From: Ophiothrix spiculata
Taxonomy: Eukaryota > Echinodermata > Ophiuroidea > Amphilepidida > Ophiotrichidae
DNA length: 23,948 bases
NCBI GenBank assembly: GCA_000969725.1
Contig: JXSR01S034407.1
Direction: 5' to 3' (one strand)
Positions 1 through 10,423 of this stretch are shown piece by piece; position 1 is the stretch's first letter, and each line of letters begins with the position of its first letter. The position numbers and the translations under genes were made by a program. The notes below the pieces were generated by a model, which did not search any database, was not told where the DNA came from, and saw only the letters and a program-made list of their open reading frames with translations.

Positions 1-537
1 AGTGTATTTTCTTGGGAACGTTGTCAAATTCTCATCATTTCTTATGTATTTCTTCATGTAAAAACAAAAATGTTTAACTATGCCAAGGAGGGTGCCGCCT
101 AATTGCTGGCAGCAATTTGGTGCTCATACAAGACCCATCGATGACATATTCAGACTATTCTATTTTACAGATTTTCTTTTGTAGCCTTTGGAGGCTCGTT
201 AGGGTTAATAAACAATGAGCACCTAAACCAGCCACATCATGAGCGATAACATGCCTGGTACATAAAGTTACTGATTCAATTTGCATGACTCTATTTGAGA
301 GGTATAAAATCTCTCTGTCGCACATCAATAGCACTTAAAGGTCATTTAGCTTTCGTGATTGTATTTGGTAGCTGTAGCAGATGGCACGTACCCCCGTTAC
401 GCCCCTGGCGATCAACATGACAAGGTAATCAATATTTTAGCTTGTCGTGCTTGACGTATATTTTTCCACGCACAACAAGGTCGAGATAGCATATTTGGAA
501 TTTTGATGTCATGTTTGACAAGCAGCAGCTATTACAG

Positions 538-745
538 TCACTCTGAAAGCAGCTTTCCCCATTCATGAGATCCAGGGTGCAAAGTACAGACGGTTTTGTC
601 ATTATTCTTTATTTCTCTGATCCACCTATATTTGAAACGACTCACCAATTTCATCTCCTTCTCATTTGCGTCCCTGTGTTTGCTCAGCACATGATTACAT
701 TGTTGGCATACCAAATATGGCATGTATGGGGTGACAAGCTCTTTA
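538..745 (-). CDS. Cys/His-module gene, last visible exon (back half of module 3)
   Basis: The acceptor TTTATTTCAG is followed by one base completing Asn and then KELVTPYMPYLVCQQCNH, LSKH and RDANEKEMKL. CQQCNH plus the His of LSKH is the C-x2-C-x-H-x4-H half of module 3. The part at 646-745 is firm. A reasonable donor, TTG|GTGAGT at 645, may end the exon there; otherwise the frame runs another 35 codons (ending GKLLSE) to a TGA at 540-538. An AATAAA lies inside that extension at 613-608. If the donor is used, the remaining exon is near the window edge or beyond it; I see no convincing one in 1-537. Confidence 0.65.
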
Positions 746-1399
746 CTGAAATAAACAACAAAAACAAGAGTTGTATTATTTTGGTACGCTAATTTGATCA
801 CATATTAGGAATATCATGATATATCATTAGTTGAGCAGTGTAACTCTAATCACACAAATTTTGGAACACCTGAAACGTCTTGTCATGTTTAGTTGCACTT
901 ATGAGCTTCTTAATGACAGTTTGATACAATTGTTGATTTTTTTCTAATTCACCTTTAATTTTCAAAGTATATTGCATAAGATTTTTGTGTCATGTAAAAT
1001 AAAGATGCAAATAATTAGAAGTTGCTAACGCATCTTTGTTTGCATTTGGGAGAGACACAAAACAATATTTCAATGCCCATTTGCATATGCCAGCCCAAGG
1101 AACCTCCACTTTGTGCCAAAGATGATAAAAGTCGCTTCAGAGTAAGTATTGCTTTGCAGTGTGTAGTTGTTTCATGCGGAAGACCACATCTTGTCCATTT
1201 GTGGCAATAGAATTAAACAATTTGCACATACTTGCCATAATAATTGTTATATTGGCTCTTCATGCTTATCTCAAAATTTTAAATAAAGACAAGGTTGAGA
1301 ATGCACGCTTGAAAATTATGTCATATTTGCAACAACCACGTTAGACAATGAATCTGAAACATCTCATTACAAAGAGCTCCATGTGAGGTCTCATTAGGG
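746..1399. other. Intron sequence, nothing identified
   Basis: AT-rich sequence between exons 5 and 6 of the Cys/His-module gene. Short open frames on the plus strand lack coding character. Confidence 0.6.
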
Positions 1400-1649
1400 G
1401 TTAGTACATTTACCAACCCAACTTCACTGACCCGATTTTGATGATAAAACTTTTTTGACCCTACTTTATTCTTGTCAATTAATCACCGGAAGCACTTTTA
1501 CTTGTATAATATATAGATAAGTATAAAACATGGTGAAAACATAAAAATGTATTTTTTTTTATTCAGTTGATAAATTGTAATAAAAAATAAAGCTGAAAGT
1601 GGTGTCAGGAAAGTCAGTTCAGGAAAGTTGGTTCAGTAAATGTACCAAC
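1400..1649. mobile_element. Degenerate MITE in the last introns of the Cys/His-module gene
   Basis: GTTAGTACATTTACCAACCC near 1400 and the inverted GTTGGTACATTTACTGAACC ending near 1649 agree at roughly 75 percent over ~36 bases. The right arm also repeats CAGGAAAGT twice. It lies between exon 5 and exon 6 with no coding potential. Confidence 0.5.
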
Positions 1650-1741
1650 GCTCTGATTCTCCTTGCAATATACCAACAGCGCATGAGTACAAAATACCCA
1701 TGATTTACTTGAAAAACTTATCTGTAATGTGTAATACTTAC

Positions 1742-1827
1742 TTGAGACCATGATATGTTTGGAACACCCTTGCAACATCTCCACCAAAACTGAACCCTCT
1801 GCACTTGCAACTCTTTTTCATCCAGCT
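1742..1827 (-). CDS. Cys/His-module gene, exon 5 (front half of module 3)
   Basis: This 86-nt exon has acceptor ATTTTTCAG and a strong donor, CTCAA|GTAAGT (phase 2). It reads SWMKKSCKCRGF, then a Gly/Val stretch ending YHGL, followed by AA that joins the T of the next exon to give Asn. CKCRGF matches the start of a module. A second reading frame is also open through the exon, but it would meet TAA at the very start of exon 6, so phase selects the frame given here. Confidence 0.75.
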
Positions 1828-2380
1828 CTGAAAAATAATCATTGAATAAATATGAAAAATCTGATCTTAAAACCTCATATAATTTTTGTGAGTTTACAGA
1901 GACTGAACACAGAATAGGAATAGATTTTTACTAAACTGGCCAACACAATTCTTCAGACGATGTAAATAGACATCCAGAGTGCTATAGGGACCTACTGTTT
2001 TCAAATTCAACCAGTACCCTGCAATTCATGGACATGTGATCAATTTGTCTGAGGAATTATGTCAGAGATTCTACAACATTTAATTTAATTTTCCCTGATG
2101 ATCGATGGCCTATTCTCAGATCATAGAACTTTAAATCAATTTTAAGTACTTGGATTGTTTTTAATGAGTTTAACATCGAACAAGTTTAAACTGTAAAGCT
2201 TAATAGCTTCGACTTATTCAGGACAAATATCCTAATGAACCAGGTTGTAGACCATCACTAACCTACGGATGGCTACTTGTTTTACAGATGTACATATCAG
2301 GCTGTCCCTTGTCTCTAGATCTAGTTCTGGAGAATGTCTTTTCATAACTATAGAGAAGCGGTCTGTTGTTTCAAACTTAC

Positions 2381-2645
2381 AATATTTCCTAATTCGTCTG
2401 AGTCTACATTTATTGGTTCAAAGAATGGAAACACCTTAGCATCCTCCATTTCAGCGACATTAACCTTCCCCATCTGTGCAGCGCCACCTTGATCCTTGCC
2501 TTCTAAGACCGTACGACACTGTTGAGAGCCCCCAGAAGCTATCATAGACATGATATAGTTGTCTAGCTCTGTCTCCGGGCGATGGCAGTCTATAACATGC
2601 CGACAGTTCACACATTGTTTGGCTAACGGAGTGTTGGCAGGGACA
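2381..2645 (-). CDS. Cys/His-module gene, exon 4 (second half of module 2, acidic linker)
   Basis: This 265-nt exon has acceptor CATTTTCAG and donor AATATT|GTAAGT (ending in phase 0). It contributes one base to a Ser codon and then 88 residues. The first part, through KQCVNCRH and the His after VIDC, completes module 2. A polar, Gly/Gln-rich stretch follows, then an acidic, aromatic segment (AEMEDAKVFPFFEPI, then DSDELGNI) that may be a flexible linker or a partner-binding motif. The frame is open across the whole exon and both splice sites agree with the neighbours. Confidence 0.82.
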
Positions 2646-4004
2646 CTGAAAATGATAAGGTGAAATCACATTTCAATTCAACATGAATCACAAAACTGTA
2701 AAAGTTATTTTCCAAATATGTATTAAATTGGTTTCATTAACATCTTGTGTCACTTGCTAGTGTGTGGCTGTAACAAGTTAAAAATTGCGCTTTGCACAAC
2801 ATACTTAATTTCCTTGACGTTCTTTTTCATTATGAATCTCAAAAAGCCCAAGGATATAACAAGTTTGCAGTCTTTGATGCTTTAAAATCTTTCTTTTTTT
2901 TTTCATTGTGAATCACTTTTATTTGGTCAGTTATGGAAAAATCCCAAAAATAGGCCTAAAATAGGCCAAAACTAACAAAAAAAAAACATTTTGGGCCAAT
3001 TTTGGACCTATTCTTGGCAATATTTCAAAAAGTAAGTCAAATATCAAAAATTTGAGAAATGGGTTCCTAGACATGTGTTTCTAGATTCTAAAGAGCATAA
3101 GAGGTCCAACATTTGATTTTTCAAAATTTAGTTAGGTTGTTTGTAAATATAGTGGTTCAAGAACAAGGGTTTTTGGACCCTTAGTCCAAAATCATACATT
3201 TTGGTCCGAAAATGACCTACCCATCATCATCTACATGAACATCCACATATAGAAATGTACTTTTGTATGGATTTAATTATCAGTTGCTGGGTTACAAAAC
3301 ATAATATATTTCTGAAAATGAGGGGTTAACTGTGCCCTTAAACTGCAGTAATACCTACTTTAAAATGCCCCACTTACAAAACTCCTTAAATTTGGGACAC
3401 TCTTTTGGGTTTCAATCCTAGCTCTCATGCCACTGCTTTTTTGTTCACTTGTTTCAATGTTTATGTAACATGAACAGCCATGCTTTTAATGGAAGTTTAA
3501 GTTCACTTAATGTACATTTTTAAAATGAACACAAGTTTTACTCAAAACGCTTGCTTTAGTCACATAATAAATAGTCAACTGAGCGAGTAGTAAAAATGAC
3601 CCAATCAGCAAACACAAAAAAGTAATGTGCAAGCAATAAACAATACTTTCTTAAAATTTCAGAGCTCACTCAATCACTGCACTTTCAGGGTGATGTAAAG
3701 GGCTCAAACTCCCTTGCCTATTTTTCCTCTTGCCCAATACTTGTGCGAGTCACAGCTAAACCCCGGCCAGCTCGCCAAGAGCTTAAATAATTATCTTTCC
3801 AAAAACACCTGAAATTTTGAATGAGAATCTACCAGTGCTCAGTGAATTTCGATGTTTTAAACTTTCCTATGACTCAGTTAACTACTCTTTCAACTCTCTG
3901 AACTCACACAAAAATCAAAATTACAACTTGGACAAGAACATTCTATATAGGTAATCAGACCCAGGGAATTTAACATATTAATTTATCATTTATGACATTC
4001 TTAC
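2646..4004. other. Intron 3 of the Cys/His-module gene, no gene
   Basis: AT-rich with poly-T and poly-A tracts (around 2893 and 2980) and many stops in all frames. A GGCC/TTTGG-rich patch at 2940-3010 suggests old repeat sequence. No exon or clear element. Confidence 0.6.
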
Positions 4005-4258
4005 CTCTCATCCTGTTTCTCAAATCCTTTACACATGACATCACATCCAACACATGCATATTCATGAGCCGCCTCACGGTGTGCTTTCACCTGCTTGTCA
4101 AATTTGGTGGGTAGTCTGTGTTCACTCTCCGAATGCTTGCATGCACTGCACATCGCGAGCCAAGATGTCTTGGCAACTCCAGGTGGTGGGTTGTAGTCGT
4201 CACAGGGGCATCGTGGATAGTGACAAGGGGTACCATCTTTGTTGCCCTTCTTACGAAT
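4005..4258 (-). CDS. Cys/His-module gene, exon 3 (module 1 and first half of module 2)
   Basis: This 254-nt exon encodes 84 residues plus two bases. The donor is GAGAG|GTAAGA (phase 2). The acceptor is AATAATAAAG after the pyrimidine stretch TTTCTCTTC. It opens with a basic stretch (IRKKGNK), then module 1: a Cys four residues before CPC, then DDYNPP, then CSACKH and the last His of SESEH. A His-rich linker (AHREAAH) leads into CVGCDVMCKGF, the front half of module 2. The spacing C-x4-C-x-C-x2-Y ... C-x2-C-x-H-x4-H is what I recall for the basonuclin N-terminal segment. Phase 2 fits the single T that begins the next exon. Confidence 0.82.
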
Positions 4259-4675
4259 CTTTATTATTGAAGAGAAATTAAAAACAAAGCATTTAGACCA
4301 ATACAAAATTTGTCTCAGTGACATCTGCTAAAAAGTACTATTTGTTGTTGTTGTTTTATTTGAAACAAAAAAGCTAAATGCTATGCAGGAATACTTTTAA
4401 CTAGGTTTTGGACCCTTTCTTTCCACATCATGACCAATAAAAATAAAGGTTATAATGAGTTCATCTATCACAAAGCTCTTTCTGGTATACGTCAATGCTA
4501 CATACCTATGTGTGCTGGTTTCTGAGACATCTTTTTTTTGTTTTGGCTTGGCCTTATCGCAATCACTTTTGCTCTAATTAAAAATCTTGATTTTGAGTCT
4601 CTCAAACGAAACTGAGCCCTAATGAACATCCCAAAGATCATTACTATATATAAAGTTAGAGTCATTTTAATCCTA

Positions 4676-4862
4676 GCATGGGGATCAAATTGGGATATTC
4701 TAGTTTTTGCCAATGATGCATCACATCTTTTCAAGATGTACAAATATTGAAAACAGTGTGTCATCAGCGTAACTTATTATTTGCGCAGTTTATTTCTAAG
4801 TGCAACCGAATCTCAGCGCCCAGAGTTGATTTTGACAGGAACCGAGTGTACTCAAATACCCC
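4676..4862 (+). repeat. Dispersed repeat, copy A
   Basis: It shares with 15668-15872, in opposite orientation, several blocks: CCAATTTGATCCCCAT, GATGCATCA, AAATATTGAAAA, TATTATTTG, AATCTCAGC and TGACAGGAACCGAGTGTAC, in the same order and spacing. Overall identity looks like about three quarters. It lies in the intron between exons 2 and 3 of the Cys/His-module gene. I see no diagnostic ends, so the class is unknown. Confidence 0.75.
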
Positions 4863-4943
4863 AATTAAGTTCCATGCCTGGGACGAAGCGAGTGTACTCA
4901 AATACCCCCAGCCCTCCCCCATTTGAGCTCCATGCCTGTGACG
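4844..4943. repeat. Two-copy tandem repeat, ~46-bp period
   Basis: GAGTGTACTCAAATACCCC occurs at 4844-4862 and 4890-4908. Each is followed by a TCCATGCCTG[G/T]GACGAA phrase. It adjoins dispersed repeat copy A. Confidence 0.8.
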
Positions 4944-5230
4944 AAATCTGTGCTCTAAATTGATGTTACCATCAGTTGAACAGCTTGATTCAATGATTTT
5001 AAACAAATTTACATGTAGTTTACATTATTATCCTTCTATGGAAGTGTTTCCTGTTTAGTTAAATCCGTTAGACAAACATTAACCAGCATTTTTTCAGGCC
5101 AAAAAAAAAGATATCTATGTCAATAGGGGACCAGTCAATAAAAAAAGAACCTTGCCTAATGTTAAATAGATGGCAATGGTTCATTTTCTTTTAGAGAAAT
5201 TTATATATTTTGCAAAATGATTACAATTAC

Positions 5231-5259
5231 CTTTTTAACTTGGGATTCATTCAAGGTAT
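5231..5259 (-). CDS. Candidate 29-nt micro-exon of the Cys/His-module gene
   Basis: The acceptor TATCTTGCAG and the donor AAAAAG|GTAATTG bracket 29 nt. Read with one base from the previous exon, it gives TLNESQVKK and ends in phase 0, as exon 3 requires. The joined sequence continues the basic run into IRKKGNKDG. Only one of the three frames agrees with both neighbours. There is no homology support beyond phase and composition. Confidence 0.55.
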
Positions 5260-5959
5260 CTGCAAGATAAATATTGAAAAGAACATTTTCAACAAAGCAC
5301 TTTATACATCAAAACTACTATCTTGTACTGCAGTATAGATATCTATACTTTACCTCAAATATTGAAAGCATTAGGCCAAGTAAAATAAATTATGTGTTTT
5401 ACACCCAGACTTTTTGGTGATGGAGGTCCTTGTTATTTATCATTTTTCGAAACGTTATTATAATAATATGTAAAATCTATATGCTAACGGCTTTGTTGAC
5501 ACATTCCAAAATTGGAGAGGCCCTCATAATTTTTTGTTATTTACAAAATGCTTTACTCCTAGCTTGAAGAAAGTGTTTGGATTATGTTTATTAATGATCA
5601 CCAAACACTTTAAAGTATCTATTTCCAGCATAACAGTTATGGATAAACAAGGGAAAATGATAAAAATATTTAAAAATGAAAAGTTTGGGCGGGCAGGGAC
5701 GTAAAACACGTAATTTGTTTTACTTGGCCTTATTTAAAAAGACTTTTGCAAGCCAAATTTTACCTGAATTGGAGTTCTTAATAATTTGCTAAAAGTTTAA
5801 AAAGCATCCCATTTGTGGGCCTGTTTGTTTATAAATAAGATATACGTCTCAACCGAGACCAGGGCATCTACAGAGTACTTTGGAAAAATTTAAAGGCTTT
5901 TCCCAAAAATGCATGGGATTCTGGAAATACAAAATGTGGCTATCAGTGATGGGACGGTA

Positions 5960-6479
5960 TTAAAGGGGCATTGGACAAGTTCATCATCATCCCCAAACTT
6001 TTCCCCATTCATTTTGAGATTTTTGCATCATTTGAAGTGTTAGCTGTAATAATGACAGTATGCGAAGTTTCATAGTCAAATTCAAACCCTCTATATCAAA
6101 ATATTTAGATATTCTTTCATATCTAATTATCGTTGTCAACAACGATAAATACTGCCCTTTATAGTTGAATTTTTTAAATTGGCCTTTCCAGGAGTTCTAA
6201 TGCAATCTTCAAACTTCTTTTGATTTATCTCCAATCTATGAAATAAAAGGAATGTTTTACAAACAAATAATTTGACTCTTTCATGATATATAGCATCAAT
6301 AAATACGTTTAGAGAATAACCTCATACCCAAGATCAACAAAGAAAATAAAATTCAAATTTTCTGTAGGTTTTGATCAAAATTTTCCAGATATTTAGTAAT
6401 TGACTTTTATTTTCTAGCATTATGAAGTGTAAATCACCCACAAATAAATTTTTTTGAAATTTTGTCCAATGCCCTTTAA
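5960..6479. mobile_element. 520-bp MITE, TTAAAGGGGCATTGGACAA ends
   Basis: TTAAAGGGGCATTGGACAA at 5960-5978 and the inverted TTGTCCAATGCCCTTTAA at 6462-6479 form the ends, differing by one G. They can be read as TTAA target plus AGGG(G)CATTGGACAA repeat. The interior is AT-rich with a small TCGTTGTCAACAACGA palindrome near 6130. No transposase frame. Confidence 0.72.
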
Positions 6480-6522
6480 TCAATTAAGAATTAAGCCAGT
6501 GTTGAAGAAACCAGTTGCTTTA

Positions 6523-6795
6523 TTAACCCTTACCGTACCAAACATCAAAAAATCACAATCCACATAGTTCTAAAGGAAAATCGCTCAAGTACGAATACAT
6601 CACAGACCGGAGTTAGCAATTGTCGTGAAGTCGCTGCCATGGCAGCACGTGCTCAGTGGCTTGACATAGTGATAATTGTGTTGGGATGTAAGAGGTCCTG
6701 GGTTCGAACCCAGGTAGAAACCCGCCATTTTAAACTTGGAGATTTCGGAGGAGATAGTTTTTAAACGAAAAAGTGCTCAGTACGATTAGGGTTAA
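6523..6795. mobile_element. Short inverted-repeat element carrying a tRNA-like promoter segment
   Basis: TTAACCCTTACCGTAC (6523-6538) and the inverted GTACGATTAGGGTTAA (6780-6795) agree at 13 of 16 positions. Inside, GTGCTCAGTGG resembles an A box and GGTTCGAACCC a B box of RNA polymerase III, ~55 bases apart as in tRNAs. The B-box region is an 18-base perfect palindrome, but the T loop would be one base short, so this is a tRNA-derived SINE head rather than a working tRNA. Confidence 0.5.
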
Positions 6796-6814
6796 TGAGT
6801 TCTCGGGTGTATTT

Positions 6815-6853
6815 GGCCTGGAACAAGAAAATGAACTTTTCTTGTTCCAGGTC
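6815..6853. repeat. Perfect 15-bp hairpin
   Basis: CCTGGAACAAGAAAA (6817-6831), a five-base TGAAC loop and the exact complement TTTTCTTGTTCCAGG (6837-6851). One G-T and one G-C pair extend the stem outward. Confidence 0.9.
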
Positions 6854-6859
6854 AATGCG

Positions 6860-7120
6860 TTGTAGAAGTAAACACAAATTCAACTCGACTTACGACAACA
6901 GGTGTTAACACATACGAAAAGTCATCGGTGCGACGTCGTTAGTCGAGTTACATCGACTTACTAACACGACTTAACTTGCTTTTTAGCGAGTTGAAAATTC
7001 GATGTAAGATGACTTTTTGAAAGACGACTTAATTCGACTTGAACTGTTCACACACAAGTGAATTTTGAACTCGATATAACTCGAATAGGACTAAAGACGA
7101 CTAAAGATGACTTTTAGGCT
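6860..7120. repeat. Cluster of CGACTT/AAGTCG-type motifs
   Basis: CGACTT or its close variants (GACGACTTAA, TCGACTTAC, CACGACTTAAC, TTCGACTTGAAC) recur many times on both strands in ~260 bases, with TCGAGTTACATCGACTTA as a local near-palindrome. It is transposon-like, but no clean outer ends were found. Confidence 0.5.
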
Positions 7121-7253
7121 CTGTCTGAACGGGGTATTAGTCTTCTGGACAATGATTTTGAGTTGCTACGTTGCACGCCTCGTCCAAGATGTATCCTGAT
7201 GCCAAACGATGATCTGTCGGCTTACACGCATTGACCTGAGCCAACTATTGACG

Positions 7254-7712
7254 TTATATGTGACAGGCCATATCGAAAGGTACCGAAAGGTCCCAAAATC
7301 AAAAATTTACTTTTTTGTCTCATCTAAAAGAGCTAGCTTTAAAGCTTTAAAATGACACCATGCTTTTGGTTATTGGATGTTCGGTTGCAAAGTTACATCC
7401 AAATTGGTAAAAGGCATCGGGCTGATTCGGAAAGTTATAGTTCTGAGAAAATTGAGTTTAAAGTTTTTGTACTTAGTAAAACTTGAATGGAAAGAGGATT
7501 TTTATATTGTTCTTTAATACATTTTTTTTTAATGTTTTGGATGTTGGACCTCAATTAATATCAAAGAATACACTTCAAAGGTAACATTTCTGATTAAATT
7601 ACAGAAATTTGTCCTTGGATGTGATTTTTTACTATGCTCAGCTTCAATGGCCCGTATCACGTAATTTACTATGCGACCTTAAGGTACCTTTTAATATGGC
7701 CGGTCATATATG
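7254..7712. mobile_element. Degenerate inverted-repeat element (GGCCATAT...AAAGGTACC ends)
   Basis: ATGTGACAGGCCATATCGAA then AGGTACCGAAAGGTCCC near 7258-7294 is matched, inverted, by 7673-7712 at roughly three quarters identity. The ~430-bp interior is AT-rich. It is probably an old DNA-transposon copy; exact ends are unclear. Confidence 0.5.
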
Positions 7713-8884
7713 TCAATGCACAGAAGCCACTAGATCCCCATTCTAACCTGTTGGTCTTTGGGCCAGATCCGTCCTGTGAGCACATTTCATGCGGTCTATA
7801 AAGAGCTACTGCTATGAAAAAAATGTGAAAATGATCACTATGTATAAATTGAATAGAAGTTGCCAAATTTTGTTTAATTTTGTAAACTGTATCAACAGTA
7901 TTCACCAAATTGCTTTTACGTTAAAATACACAAATTTTGTAGCTCCTACGTGGGCACGGGTCATTCTGTACTTTGTCCTTGATCACCACAACAGTTATCC
8001 CTAATAATGAAAACTATAGGCAAAATAACCATTTATGGTCAATATAAACAAAAATCCATGGTAAATATTGCAATTACAAATAATAGGGCCCTGCAATCTG
8101 GATTTCTGTTTATGCTGTCCAATAAATTATTGTTTGGTCCATTAGATGCTACTGACCTGTCTGGCCAACAAGAATATTTCTAAACAACAATCCGGCCCAT
8201 GCAAGAAAAATGTTCAGAACCCCATCAGATCATCAGTTAACTTTAAGATGCATCTCAGACGAGACATGAAGCATTTCCCATCAGAAGTGGAATGTTGTAT
8301 CTCAAAAAAACATGTCAAGAAGGCTTTATTCATGTTATTCTTTTAATTTTTAATTACCTGGATGAGTCAAAATCTTCACAAACAGACACTAATATAACAA
8401 ATATATTTGGTTACACTTTAATAAGCTTTCAGCACTGACATTTTATGTCATATTATGATATAAAATCCATGTTGATAATTACAATTCTTTTGGTATATAT
8501 TCGTTTAAAACTACATTAAAACATCTATGAGTTGGTTCTACAGTTTTTTGATACTTTCAGTATATATGATTTCAGATAATATTTTTACAAACTTTGTTTA
8601 CATCTTATATTACCACATAATATCTTACAATATAAGTTTACATTTTGGTAAAGCATTGAACAAAATTATCAAGAAAAATAAACTTAAAGCTATGATTATA
8701 CTTTGGGTTTCAAAGTTCAGGAATATTAGCCTTCCAAAATAAACGTTGCTACTCTGTGAGTTTCTAATCATTTAAAGCTTAAAGCAGGCTGGCCTAAAAT
8801 TATTTGTCTGCTCTCAGAAGGCCTATAATAGAATCCATTTTTACACATGCTTAAACCTCGCTGCCCACAATCGTCAGTGTCGGT
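7713..8884. other. AT-rich intron sequence, no gene
   Basis: Very AT-rich, with short plus-strand frames dominated by Ile, Lys, Asn and Tyr, as expected by chance. A possible 31-nt minus exon at 8358-8388 was considered and rejected on phase. Confidence 0.55.
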
Positions 8885-9545
8885 AAGCTATGTTTTATAT
8901 ATATATCAAGATATATATCAAGACATATAGGTATTTTTAAAATATTGATATCCAATATCACTGGATTTCAAGGGGTTTCAATGTATCAGTCCCAATATTT
9001 AAAAAATAATATTGATATACCGGGTGTACAATATTTCAAGAGTTAACAATATATCGTACCCATCGATAGTTTGAAAATAATATTGATGTATGTATGATAT
9101 CTACAACTCAAATTCCAGATAACTATCGATAAAATTTAGCCTTACTTACTCACTCACTCAGGCTCAGTACTTAAAATGTTAAATTTTCAATACTACTTTG
9201 ATTAGAAAATGCAAAATGTGTAATGTTAAGTTTGCATGACCAACCGTGGCATGAAGAATTCTGCAACTGTGCCTAACACAGGTGTTGGTGTTACTTGTTT
9301 TGGCATAATGAGGGATTATATAGGCTAAACAATAATTTATTGGTCAGTATAAACTGAAATCCAGAGTGCAGGACCTAATTGTTTGTTGGTGCAAGCCCTT
9401 CCCTTTTTTTTTTTTACATTGTCCAATACATTTTTGTTTTGCCTATAATATCTTTGGTTTGCAGGTTTGCAAGTCAAGAAGGAAAAACTTAATATATCAA
9501 GATATATCGTTAATTAACTTTCGATATATCAATATCAGATAATTC
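8885..9545. repeat. AT-rich block with recurring ATATTGATAT-type motifs
   Basis: Many variants of ATATATCAAGATATATC and AATATTGATAT occur, plus two ATCGATAG/CTATCGAT phrases and an inverted pair GATATATCG ... CGATATATC at 9500-9530. There is no coding content. It looks like decayed low-complexity or transposon sequence. Confidence 0.6.
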
Positions 9546-9785
9546 TTAATATCCAACATGCTTTAATAGATGTAGGAATGTGTACAAATAAATCAATTTA
9601 TACTTGTAATTGTTCAAAGGCTTCCCCTTTTAGGGATATTACCTCACCCTGTGCAATTGAGGCAAGCAACCATGCAGATCTGTAGCAAACTTGATTAAGT
9701 GTGTTAATTGTAAACACAAGGGTGTTCACCCCAACACAGTGTGTTCAGATCTAGAAGACTTATGTGTTTGAAACAAGGAAATTGT

Positions 9786-10160
9786 ATAAGGGAATCTGCA
9801 CTTGCTGTCATCTTGTTGTCGCTCATGAAATAGAGCTATTGTATCTCAGGATATGTTAGGAGTTTGGCCCGATATCCAGGCAGATTGCATAAATCTTCAC
9901 TTGATGCATTTACACCATGTGCATTTTGTTGAAAGTGCAAACTGTATTTGCATTTCAAGTAGCGTCTATTGTGGCTTGCTCAGATTGAAGTACACAAATT
10001 TTCCTGGTAATCCGTTTCGAAGACTCTGGAAGTGTGGGACACGGAGTCATAAAATGCCGGTAACTTATCCTCCATGAGCAACAATCTAAGATGGCTGCCG
10101 TTCAATAGGATTTACATAGAGGTGAAATCAAAATGGCAGTGAGTACAGATTCCCCTTTAT
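9786..10160. mobile_element. MITE with GGGAATCTG-type inverted ends
   Basis: The left end, ATAAGGGAATCTGCACT then TGCTGTCATCTTG, and the inverted right end, ATAAAGGGGAATCTGTACT then CACTGCCATTTTG, agree over about 30 bases with several substitutions and one extra G. The ~375-bp interior has no convincing coding content. The target duplication is unclear. Confidence 0.65.
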
Positions 10161-10423
10161 CATTTCCTTGGTTTGCAATCAAAACACTAAAACTGTATAA
10201 TGCTATCACTGAATAGGTTTGTCAGCATTTCAGTTTGCAAATTCCTATAGAGTTCTTTTACATAAATTGACACTACTAAAAGAGTAAGTGTTGATTTTTA
10301 TTTTTGGTCTTAAGAACTCTATTGGAATCTGTATACATAGTACCACTATAATTTTTATCAAACATTTTTAAGTGTTCTGGTTGCATATATCAATATTCAA
10401 GATATCAACACTTAATCTTGAAC

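Noticed and set aside
381-425. Exon-like plus-strand piece, GTAGCAG then ATGGCACGTACC ... ACAAG|GTAATC
   Set aside because: Splice-like borders and higher GC make it tempting, but no neighbouring plus-strand exon was found, and the minus strand reads about as well.
8358-8388. 31-nt minus-strand candidate exon with AG and GTAATT borders
   Set aside because: Inserted between the proposed first exon and the micro-exon it breaks the frame: entering in phase 1 it leaves phase 2 and the next exon hits a stop. The acceptor also lacks a good pyrimidine tract.
9853-10077. 74-codon plus frame with several Cys and His residues
   Set aside because: It lies wholly inside the MITE at 9786-10160 and has no ordered metal-binding spacing.
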